Of a stretch of DNA of 33,621 bases, positions 23,937 through 30,534 are shown one piece after another. Every line of letters starts with the position of its first letter. Positions within the stretch are counted from its first letter, which is position 1. The stretch is from an uncultured Clostridia bacterium (GTDB lineage: Bacteria > Bacillota > Clostridia > Christensenellales > Aristaeellaceae). A model generated the notes under the pieces. That model saw only the letters and a program-made list of their open reading frames with translations. It searched no databases and was not told where the DNA came from. The translations under genes were made by a program, and so were the position numbers. The stretch is taken from the NCBI GenBank assembly GCA_934647305.1, contig CAKUFI010000026.1, positions 1 through 33,621 on the forward strand. The letters are read 5' to 3'.

Positions 23937-24000
23937 GTCGGGCAGATTGAGTCGCTGTACCTCGAGGGCACCGTGCCCGAGGGGGACGACGAGGACTGAT
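23937..24000 (+). pseudogene. Headless 3' fragment of an unidentified gene
   Basis: The frame GQIESLYLEGTVPEGDDED with a TGA stop (23998-24000) is open only back to a stop made by the end of the solitary repeat (TGA 23931-23933). It has no start codon or ribosome site. It reads like an ordinary acidic C-terminus, so the CRISPR-RhuM segment probably replaced the front of this gene. Short, so coincidence is possible. Confidence 0.4.
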
Positions 24001-24025
24001 CCCCACCTGCAAGAAAGGAGCCGCC

Positions 24026-25603
24026 ATGAACGCCGTCATCTATGCCCGCTACTCATCCCACAGCCAGACCGAGCAGTCCATCGAGGGACAGCTGCGGGAC
24101 TGCTACGAGTACGCCCGGCGCTGTGACCTGCATGTCGTCGGCGAGTACGTCGACCGCGCGGTCTCCGGCACGACGGACGAGCGCCCGGACTTTCAGCGCA
24201 TGATCGCGGACGCGCCCAAGAAACAGTACGAGCGCATAATCGTCTGGAAGCTGGACCGCTTCGCCCGTAACCGCTATGACTCCGCACTATACAAGCACAA
24301 GCTGAAGCAGTACGGCATCCGCGTGGTCTCCGCGATGGAAAACGTGGGGGAGGGCGATGAGTCCATCCTGCTGGAGGCGCTGCTCGAGGCCTCCGCCGAG
24401 TACTACTCGCTCGACCTGAAGAAGAAGATCCGGCGCGGCCAGCGCGAGACCATCGCCAAGGGCAGGTTCTGCGGCGGCTCGGTGCCCATCGGCTACCGTC
24501 TGGAGGACGGAAGGCTGCGCGTCGATGAGAAGACCGCGCCCGCCGTCCGCTACCTGTTTGAGCAGTACGCCGCCGGCACGTCCATGATCGAGATCATCGA
24601 CGAGCTGACCCGGCGCGGCGTGAAAAGCTCCCGGGGCGCAGCGCTGAGCCGCAATTCCTTCTCCCGCACGCTGACCAGTACCACCTACATTGGCCAGTAC
24701 AGGTATCACGGCGAGGTCGTGCCCGGCCTGGCGGAGCCGCTGATCGACCAGGCGCTCTTCGACCGGGTGCAGACGCTCGTCAAGGCGCACGCCCGCGCGC
24801 CCGCCGCCGGCAAGGCCGAGGTGGAGTACCTGCTGCAGGGCAAGGCCTACTGCGGTCACTGCGGCGCGCACATGATCGGCGAGTCCGGCCGGGGCAGGCA
24901 TGGCGGCCTGTATCACTACTATACCTGCGCTGCCCGCAAACGACAGCACACCTGCGCCAAGCGAAACGAGAAGAAGGACTTCATCGAATGGTACGTGGTC
25001 GAGCAGACGCTCCAGTACGTCCTCGCGCCCTCACGTGTCGATCAGGTGGCCAAAGCCGTCGTGGCCGAATACGAGAAGGAGTTCTCGGGCGGCAAGGTCG
25101 ACGAGTGCGAAAAGGCTGTCCGCCGTCTCGACGCGGAGCTCAACAAGCTGGTCGACGCGCTGATCGAAGCACCCAAGGCCGCGCACAAGCGCATCTACGA
25201 GCGAATGGAGTCCCTCGAGGCGCAGAAGGCCGCGCAGGAAGCCGACCTGGCCAAGCTGCGCATCGCCCACGACGTGCGCCTGACCGAGGACGAGGTGCGC
25301 GCCTGGCTCAAGCGCTTCTGCACCGGCGACCCGTTCGACCCCGAGTTCCGCCGCAGCATCATCGAGACCTTCATCAACTCAGTCTACCTCTACGATGACC
25401 GTGTGATCCTCTTCTACAACATCAAGGGCGGCAAGCAGGTCTCCTATATGGGTGTCGCCGCGCTGGACGAGGCAACGGACGATGTGCCGGACGAGCCTTC
25501 CCCGGACGATGGATGCAGATCGGATTCGGATTTGGTCGCGTCTGCTCCACCACACTCCATCGTAAGTAGTTACGATGGAGTTTTTCTGTACCCTCCTGCG
25601 TAA
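24026..25603 (+). CDS. Large serine recombinase, prophage integrase
   Basis: This 525-residue serine integrase has a catalytic resolvase domain (about 1-145) with Ser10 (YARYSS) and the Arg-containing KLDRFARNR motif, a recombinase domain (about 160-265), a zinc ribbon with CGHCGAHM and YYTCAARKRQHTC (about 277-312) and a coiled-coil region (about 345-420). It should integrate and, with a partner, excise the prophage. AGAAAGGAG precedes ATG 24026. The last 26 codons lie over a candidate att core and a terminator hairpin, so the C-terminus may be fixed by the integration site. Confidence 0.93.
   Translation: MNAVIYARYSSHSQTEQSIEGQLRDCYEYARRCDLHVVGEYVDRAVSGTTDERPDFQRMIADAPKKQYERIIVWKLDRFARNRYDSALYKHKLKQYGIRVVSAMENVGEGDESILLEALLEASAEYYSLDLKKKIRRGQRETIAKGRFCGGSVPIGYRLEDGRLRVDEKTAPAVRYLFEQYAAGTSMIEIIDELTRRGVKSSRGAALSRNSFSRTLTSTTYIGQYRYHGEVVPGLAEPLIDQALFDRVQTLVKAHARAPAAGKAEVEYLLQGKAYCGHCGAHMIGESGRGRHGGLYHYYTCAARKRQHTCAKRNEKKDFIEWYVVEQTLQYVLAPSRVDQVAKAVVAEYEKEFSGGKVDECEKAVRRLDAELNKLVDALIEAPKAAHKRIYERMESLEAQKAAQEADLAKLRIAHDVRLTEDEVRAWLKRFCTGDPFDPEFRRSIIETFINSVYLYDDRVILFYNIKGGKQVSYMGVAALDEATDDVPDEPSPDDGCRSDSDLVASAPPHSIVSSYDGVFLYPPA
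25542..25551 (+). other. Candidate attachment-site core
   Basis: TGCTCCACCA is identical to the last ten bases of tRNA-Ala (9140-9149) and lies at the 3' end of the recombinase gene, where an att site is expected. Identity does not extend further in either direction, so support is positional and weak. Confidence 0.3.
25554..25585 (+). terminator. Terminator inside the recombinase 3' end
   Basis: A perfect 12-bp stem (ACTCCATCGTAA, 25554-25565, with TTACGATGGAGT, 25570-25581), a GTAG loop and five T (25581-25585). It lies before the recombinase stop codon at 25601. Confidence 0.85.
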
Positions 25604-25699
25604 TCCGCCTTTTAGGCTCTCTGGCAATCGCCCACCATGATACCAACAAACAGGAGGCGGATCCACCGACCGGAGAACCGCAGAGAGTAGATAAAAAGA

Positions 25700-25816
25700 A
25701 TGGACGAGGAGAATAACGCCGGGGTTTTGCTGAGGGCCATCCTCGAACTGATTGACAGGCGCAGGTCGCTCGCAGAATTGCGCGAAAGCGTGCAGCGCAT
25801 CCTTGGCGAGAAGTAA
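25700..25816 (+). CDS. 38-residue small protein, function unknown
   Basis: A short frame (starting MDEENNAGVLLRAILELID, ending RILGEK) predicted as two amphipathic helices. There is no clear ribosome binding site. The next small ORF has a similar size and helical character (LLRAILELID against LENIARLIEA), hinting at related peptides downstream of the recombinase. Treat as tentative. Confidence 0.4.
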   Translation: MDEENNAGVLLRAILELIDRRRSLAELRESVQRILGEK

Positions 25817-25863
25817 CAGGGCCGCCGCGACTCGTTCCGCTATGCGAAAGGCAGGTGACGAGA

Positions 25864-26004
25864 ATGCCGATGACAGAAATGGACGAGATGACCCCGCAGG
25901 AGCTCAACTCATACCTTGAGAACATCGCCAGACTGATTGAAGCGACTGCAGGGAATGCCGAAGACGCCGCGCGGATTGTCCGTGACAGCAAGGTCAAGGC
26001 ATGA
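25864..26004 (+). CDS. 46-residue small acidic protein, function unknown
   Basis: The frame starts MPMTEMDEMTPQELNSYLEN and ends VRDSKVKA. It is helical, with a heptad-like LENIARLIEA segment, and is preceded by AAAGGCAGGTGA, which could serve as a ribosome site. A strong terminator follows at 26045. Similar small genes often flank integrases, but I recognise no family. Confidence 0.45.
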   Translation: MPMTEMDEMTPQELNSYLENIARLIEATAGNAEDAARIVRDSKVKA

Positions 26005-26044
26005 AAAACGGCCATGAACCGCCTTGCGTCCGCTTCTCTGTTCA

Positions 26045-26073
26045 GGGGGGCACCGCAGTCCCCCGTCTTTTTT
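26045..26073 (+). terminator. Terminator after the small ORFs
   Basis: A GGGGG/CCCCC stem (26046-26050 with 26060-26064) is followed by GTCTTTTTT. Confidence 0.75.
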
Positions 26074-26117
26074 CCCCCCGCGCGTCCGCGTCAGATTCAT
26101 GGTCAGTTATTTATAAG

Positions 26118-26148
26118 AGGCACGGCGAATCGTTCCGCCGTGCCTTTC
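26118..26148. terminator. Terminator of the cupin gene (possibly bidirectional)
   Basis: A perfect 10-bp stem (AGGCACGGCG, 26118-26127, with CGCCGTGCCT, 26136-26145) just downstream of the minus-strand cupin gene. T-rich bases follow on both strands. Confidence 0.72.
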
Positions 26149-26154
26149 TCCGTG

Positions 26155-26508
26155 TCACTCGACTACCGCGTCCCCCGCGGTGAAGCCGCCCAGGGAATTC
26201 TCCCGAGCCTGGATGCAGACGTAGACGATGCCCGTGTCGTCTGCCGCGAAGAACTGCCGCCGGGCGGCGGGGGCGACCCTCAGCCAGTCCCCGGCAGTGA
26301 GCGCGATCTCCTCGCCGTCGATGACCGCCCGGCCCGCGCCCTCGAGCACGCCGTAGATTTCCTCGTTATTCCTGTGAAAGTGCACGAACGGTACGCCCGC
26401 GCCGGCGGGGAGCCGGTTCAGGCTGACCTCCGCGCCGGTCAGCGCCAGCTTGTCGTGCAGCTCGACTCGCCCTTCGTTTCCAACATTGATCTTCGCATAG
26501 CTTGCCAT
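26155..26508 (-). CDS. Single-domain cupin protein
   Basis: This 117-residue cupin-2 barrel has a metal-binding motif around HFHRNNEEIYGVLEG (about residues 42-56) and a second strand block with GDWLRVAP. Small cupins bind or isomerise small molecules, or are dioxygenases; the substrate is unknown. The start at 26508 has GGAGG nine bases upstream. It is transcribed divergently from the HxlR regulator, which probably controls it. Confidence 0.83.
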   Translation of the reverse strand: MASYAKINVGNEGRVELHDKLALTGAEVSLNRLPAGAGVPFVHFHRNNEEIYGVLEGAGRAVIDGEEIALTAGDWLRVAPAARRQFFAADDTGIVYVCIQARENSLGGFTAGDAVVE

Positions 26509-26583
26509 GATTGTAACCTCCTGAAGGTAATCCGCAGGAACCTCCTGCATGACCATAGCATACCGCCCCGCGCACTCAAATTC

Positions 26584-26625
26584 AAGTACGCACTTTTTTG
26601 TAACTGTACATTCGATTTGGAATGT
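26584..26625. promoter_or_regulatory. HxlR operator candidates between cupin and hxlR-type gene
   Basis: Two inverted repeats lie in the divergent control region: AAGT-ACGC-ACTT (26584-26595) and ACATTC-GATTTG-GAATGT (26608-26625). The second sits just before a TACACT -10-like box for the regulator gene. HxlR-type dimers bind such short palindromes. Confidence 0.5.
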
Positions 26626-26654
26626 GCTACACTGCCTGCAGGGAGGTGCTTGCC

Positions 26655-26981
26655 ATGAAGACGAAGGAAGAACTGCCCGCCTGCCCGGTCGCGACCGCCG
26701 TGGCGCTGATCGGCGGGAAGTGGAAGCTGCTGATCCTGCGCAACCTGAAGACGCGGCCCTGGCGGTTCAACGAGCTGCAGCGCGACCTGGAAGGCGTTTC
26801 GCAGAAGGTGCTGACCGACAGCCTGCGCCAGATGATCGACGACGGCCTCGCGTACCGGCGCGACTACCACGAAATGCCCCCGCGGGTCGAGTACGGCCTG
26901 ACCGAGCTCGGCCGGGAAATGCTGCCGATCATCGACGCGCTCGCCGACTTCGGGCGCTATTACCAGTCCGTCGCGCGGTAA
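26655..26981 (+). CDS. HxlR-family transcriptional regulator
   Basis: This 108-residue winged-helix regulator has the family signature CPVATAVALIGGKWKLLIL (residues 10-28) and a recognition region with VSQKVLTDSLRQM. Cys10 is at the position used for redox or electrophile sensing in some members (YodB, HypR); sensing here is an inference. GGGAGG eight bases before ATG 26655. It is divergent from the cupin gene, and the esterase gene begins 38 bp after its stop, suggesting a small stress or detoxification unit. Confidence 0.9.
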   Translation: MKTKEELPACPVATAVALIGGKWKLLILRNLKTRPWRFNELQRDLEGVSQKVLTDSLRQMIDDGLAYRRDYHEMPPRVEYGLTELGREMLPIIDALADFGRYYQSVAR

Positions 26982-27019
26982 GGCTTCAGGCAGCGGCGCG
27001 GCAGGGGAGGGGACAGGCA

Positions 27020-27826
27020 ATGCGATACACGGCGCGAAAAGTGAGAATTCCGTCAAAGGGCGGCTCGATGAAGCTGCTGGTGCTTGCGCCTGAGTCGGGC
27101 GAAAACCGTCCGGGCGTACTGTGGATACACGGCGGCGGGTACGTGACCGGCATGGCGGGGATGGTCTGGATGTCGCGGGCGAAAAACCTGGTCGCGAGGT
27201 TCGGCGCGGTGGTCGTGTCGCCCGAGTACCGCCTGGCCGGGAAGGCGCCTTACCCCGCGGCGCTGGAGGACTGCCACAGCGCGCTTCTCTGGCTGAAGGA
27301 GCATGCGTGCGAGTTGGGCGTGCGCGGCGATCAGCTGATCGTGGGCGGTGAGAGCGCTGGCGGCGGGCTGGCGGCGGCGCTGTGCCTGTACGAAAGGGAC
27401 GTGGGCGGTGTGCGCATCGCCTTTCAGCTGCCGCTGTACCCCATGCTGGACAACGAGGACACCGTCACCTCGCGCGACAATCACGCCCCCGTCTGGAACA
27501 CCCGCCTTAACCACTATGGCTGGGCGCGCTACCTGCGGGGCCTTCCGGGCGGGCCTGTGCCTGCCTATGCCGCCGCGGCGCGCGCGAAGGACTTTTCAGG
27601 CCTGCCGCCCGCCTACACCTTCGTCAGCACCCGCGAGCCGTTTTACGCCGAGACGCTGGCCTACGTGGAGAACCTGCGCCGCGCGGGCGTGGAGGCGACA
27701 GTCGATGTGTACCCCGGCCTGTTCCACGCGTTCGATATGCTGCTGCCCTTCCTGAAGGTCAGCCGCCAGGCCGCCGCAGCCTTCGAGGCGCACTTCGAGT
27801 CCGCCCTGCGCCGGTCGGCAGGCTGA
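27020..27826 (+). CDS. HSL-type alpha/beta-hydrolase (esterase)
   Basis: This 268-residue hydrolase has oxyanion-hole motif HGGG (37-40), nucleophile Ser112 in GESAGGG and His236 in FHAFD. These place it in the hormone-sensitive-lipase (GDXG) family. The acid position reads STREPFYAE, so Glu206 would replace the usual Asp. It probably hydrolyses short-chain or acetyl esters in the cytoplasm, substrate unknown. GGGGAGGGG precedes ATG 27020. The last four codons and the TGA stop lie in a dispersed repeat (GGTCGGCAGGCTGAGCC). Confidence 0.87.
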   Translation: MRYTARKVRIPSKGGSMKLLVLAPESGENRPGVLWIHGGGYVTGMAGMVWMSRAKNLVARFGAVVVSPEYRLAGKAPYPAALEDCHSALLWLKEHACELGVRGDQLIVGGESAGGGLAAALCLYERDVGGVRIAFQLPLYPMLDNEDTVTSRDNHAPVWNTRLNHYGWARYLRGLPGGPVPAYAAAARAKDFSGLPPAYTFVSTREPFYAETLAYVENLRRAGVEATVDVYPGLFHAFDMLLPFLKVSRQAAAAFEAHFESALRRSAG

Positions 27827-28170
27827 GCCTGCACCCACTCGCTTCCGCCGGTCGGCAGGCTGAGCCTGCACCCACTTGCTGCCGCGGAACAGAACACGAC
27901 CCCAGCCGCCATAAATTAAAGCGGCCGGGGTCTTCGTTTACGGAAACCCGGAGTGATTTCCCCGCAAGAGCTGCGGCTGGCAGGGCCGACAGCCGGTTGC
28001 TTCCGCCGGATAAAACACGAATCCGGGAAGCATAAATTGAACTTCCCGGATTCTGCGCCTGCGAACCCCACCGTCCGCTTCGCGGACACCTCCCCTTTCA
28101 GGGGAGGCACAGGGCGTGTTCAAGGCTCCCCTGAAAGGGGAGCTGTCGCTGAAAGCGACTGAGGGGTTAA
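27815..28170. repeat. Composite intergenic repeat cluster 5
   Basis: It begins in the last codons of the esterase gene with two tandem copies of a unit holding GGTCGGCAGGCTGAGCCTGC (27826- and 27850-). Then come a conserved-loop hairpin (27898-27932, loop CATAAATTAAA), a GTTTACGGAAACCC hairpin-like stretch, GGCAGGGCCGACAGCC (about 27980), a second perfect conserved-loop hairpin (28019-28053, loop CATAAATTGAA) and the 105-bp element (28063-28168). Confidence 0.85.
28063..28168 (+). repeat. 105-bp palindromic intergenic element, copy 3
   Basis: It has the same parts as the copies at 4202 and 5757: CCGCTTCGCGG, then CTCCCCTTTCAGGGGAG, then CTCCCCTGAAAGGGGAG, a GTCGCTGAAAGCGAC hairpin and TGAGGGGTT at the end. 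It directly follows the hairpin at 28019-28053. Confidence 0.75.
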
Positions 28171-28182
28171 CTTGCCGACAGA

Positions 28183-28211
28183 AAATCCCCCGGAGCATCT
28201 CCGGGGGATTT
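28183..28211. terminator. Terminator of the Cys-rich secreted protein gene
   Basis: A perfect 13-bp stem (AAATCCCCCGGAG, 28183-28195, with CTCCGGGGGATTT, 28199-28211) lies 27 bp past the minus-strand stop codon. Short T-runs occur on both strands. Confidence 0.75.
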
Positions 28212-28237
28212 GTCGATAGAACCGACCGCCAGCGTTT

Positions 28238-30505
28238 TTACGCCGCGGGCAGCAGCCGAATCAGCGCGATCGGGCTTTCCGCGTCCGAGAAGTCCAGCTC
28301 AAAGGTCGCCAGCTCGCCATCCACGGTGATCTCCAGCGCGGTCAGCGTGCCGTCCGACTCGATCAGGCTGAGGGAGTATCCCGCAAGCGCCTCGGTGGGC
28401 AGGGTGATCTTCACCGGGCAGTCGGCCTTGGCCAGCTTGCCGCCGTACTCAAAGCCCACGAGAAGCACCTTCTCGCCGCCCTCCAGCGTGAACAGCCGCG
28501 CGAACGCCTCGCCCAGGGGCAGGGAGCCCTTCAGCGCCTCGGCGGTCACGTTCTCGAGCAGCAGGCTTTCGCCGCCCTTCATTCGGCCGCACACCGGACA
28601 CAGGCTCAGCGTCAGCGGCTCCTGGCCGTCCAGCGCCAGCGCAAACTCGATGGTCTCGCAGTCCACGTTTGCCGCGAAGCCGCAGCCCTCGCGCAGGCAG
28701 GTCGCCTCGTGCGTGGTTTCCTCGACCGGAGTCCATTCACCGAACCAGTGATTGAGCTTCGCCACCCGGTCGGTCACGTAGCGGTCGCCGCAGCGGGTGC
28801 AGTTGTGCGAGGTATAGCCGTCCTTTTCGCAGGTCACCGCGTGCACGCGCTCCTTGTAGTCGTGGCCGAGGGCAGGCAGCTCCGCGTAGGTGGTGTAGTC
28901 GCACCTCGTGCAGGTGTCATACGCCTTCCAGCCGATCTCAAGGCAGGTGGGAGCCTTCGCGTCGTGGTGCACGAGATCATGCCCCAGCGCCTTCAGCTCC
29001 TGATAGGTCGTGTAGTCGCATCTCGTGCAGGTGTCATACGCCTTCCAGCCGATCTCAAGGCAGGTGGGAGCCTTCGCGTCGTGGTGCACGAGGTCATGTC
29101 CCAGCGCCTTCAGCTCCTGATAGGTCGTGTAGTCGCACCTCGTACAGGTGTCATACGCCTTCCAGCCGATCTCAAGGCAGGTGGGAGCCTTCGCGTCGTG
29201 CTTCACCTTGTCGTGTCCCAGCGCGGGACGGATAAGGCAGGTGGAGTAGTCGCAGCGGGTGCAGGTATCATAGGCGTACCAGCCGTAGTCGGTGCAGGTG
29301 GGGTTCTTCGCCGCGTGCTTCACCTTGTCATGCCCCAGCGCCTTCAGCTCCTGATACGTCGTGTAGTCGCAGCGCTTGCAGGTATCATACGCCTTCCAGC
29401 CCTTTTCAAGGCAGGTGGGAGCCTTCGCTTCGTGGCGCACCTTTTCATGGCCGAGCGGATTACCATAGGCAGATTTGCATACGCTGCATACAGCCTTTTC
29501 GGTGCAGGTCGCCGTTCCACCGGAGCAGGCATCCGTCTGGGTGTGACTGCTGTCGTGCTTGCAGGCGCGGGTATGCGTGCCGTCGCCATTTGACGTCCAT
29601 GCGCCCCATTCGTGGTCGGTGGCGGGGATGTCCGTGCCGTCAGACAGCTTTACGCCGCAGCCCTTGCAGTAGGTGTCGCCGGTGTAACCCTTCTCGGTGC
29701 AGGTGGCGGCCTTGGCGTTCTTCACCTCGGTGCCGCCGTCGTGGTTGTTCGGATTTGTGTTGCCCCACTGGTATTCATAGGTCTCCGTTCCCTTGTAGTA
29801 GCAGGAGCTGCAATTCACGTAGTACACAGTCTTAGATCTGCAGGTGGCTTCGGACTTAAGGTACATATTGCCCTGAACGAAGCTATGAGCGTTCTCGTAT
29901 GCTTTTCCTTCGGTGCAGTTGAGGCAGCGAAGCCAGTGTTTTTCGGCGTCTCTTACTACGTAAGGATCTGAACCCCATTTCCAGGTCTTAGGAAAGGCAT
30001 GCCCGCCGTAGTACTTCCCGCCGCAGGCTGTGCACGTGCCCAGCTTGACGCAGGTCGCATCGCCGTCGCCGCCGCAGTTCGCCGTGTCCACCGCGCCGCA
30101 GCCGTCGCGCGTGCAGGGGCGGGTGTGCGTGCCGTCGCCTTTCGCCGTCCAGGTGTCGCTCCACAGATGTTCAAGTTTGCCGTATTCAGCGCCGCACATC
30201 TCGCAGATCATACCCGTGGTGCAGGTCACCTTGCTTTCGTCGCCGCCGGTATGTAATCTGGTCTTATCATCAGGAACCCATTGCTGAATATTTCCGCATT
30301 TCGTACATTCGGCCTCTACCCAGTGCGCTTTCGGGTCAGCCACCGAACTTATAGGGGTCGGAATGTATCGAATCAATACGAAATCTGTATTTTTGCAGTT
30401 GCGGCATGTGTTATGGATTATCTTCTCCGTCTCCGCGTTCGCCGTCATGCCCATCAGGCACACCATCGCCAGCGCCATCAGGCACCCGATCAGCCACTTT
30501 TTCAT
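28238..30505 (-). CDS. Secreted Cys-rich tandem-repeat protein
   Basis: This 755-residue exported protein has a signal peptide of about 24 residues ending TANA. The rest carries many Cys-x2-Cys modules, most with T-C-x8~10-C-x2-C spacing, resembling the zinc-ribbon-like repeats of gut Firmicute surface proteins. The central part (about residues 365-555) has five 39-residue tandem copies (GHDxVxHxAKxPTC ... AYDTCxRCDY). The last 150 residues form a beta-rich domain without repeats. No sortase motif or C-terminal membrane anchor is seen. AGGAGG eight bases before ATG 30505. It follows a TetR gene by 29 bp in one operon. Role unknown. Confidence 0.85.
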   Translation of the reverse strand: MKKWLIGCLMALAMVCLMGMTANAETEKIIHNTCRNCKNTDFVLIRYIPTPISSVADPKAHWVEAECTKCGNIQQWVPDDKTRLHTGGDESKVTCTTGMICEMCGAEYGKLEHLWSDTWTAKGDGTHTRPCTRDGCGAVDTANCGGDGDATCVKLGTCTACGGKYYGGHAFPKTWKWGSDPYVVRDAEKHWLRCLNCTEGKAYENAHSFVQGNMYLKSEATCRSKTVYYVNCSSCYYKGTETYEYQWGNTNPNNHDGGTEVKNAKAATCTEKGYTGDTYCKGCGVKLSDGTDIPATDHEWGAWTSNGDGTHTRACKHDSSHTQTDACSGGTATCTEKAVCSVCKSAYGNPLGHEKVRHEAKAPTCLEKGWKAYDTCKRCDYTTYQELKALGHDKVKHAAKNPTCTDYGWYAYDTCTRCDYSTCLIRPALGHDKVKHDAKAPTCLEIGWKAYDTCTRCDYTTYQELKALGHDLVHHDAKAPTCLEIGWKAYDTCTRCDYTTYQELKALGHDLVHHDAKAPTCLEIGWKAYDTCTRCDYTTYAELPALGHDYKERVHAVTCEKDGYTSHNCTRCGDRYVTDRVAKLNHWFGEWTPVEETTHEATCLREGCGFAANVDCETIEFALALDGQEPLTLSLCPVCGRMKGGESLLLENVTAEALKGSLPLGEAFARLFTLEGGEKVLLVGFEYGGKLAKADCPVKITLPTEALAGYSLSLIESDGTLTALEITVDGELATFELDFSDAESPIALIRLLPAA
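28864..29215 (-). repeat. 117-bp in-frame tandem repeats
   Basis: Three near-identical 117-bp copies (39 codons each) inside the secreted protein gene, with more divergent copies toward 29450. DNA identity is far higher than the protein needs, so they were duplicated recently and copy number may vary. Confidence 0.85.
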
Positions 30506-30534
30506 TCCCTTTCCCTCCTTAAAAAAACCGAATC

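Larger units (their letters stand above)
11074..25603. mobile_element. Defective siphovirus-type prophage
   Basis: Lysis, tail-tip and short early genes run on the minus strand. Lysogeny genes (repressor, CRISPR-like array, RhuM, serine recombinase) run on the plus strand. Terminase, portal, protease, capsid, head-tail connectors, major tail protein and most replication genes are missing. The DUF2800/tape-measure chimera at 16782-19652 marks the place where they were lost. Exact ends are uncertain: the right end is probably near 25551 and the left end lies between 9140 (tRNA 3' end) and 11073. higBA may belong to it. Confidence 0.88.
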
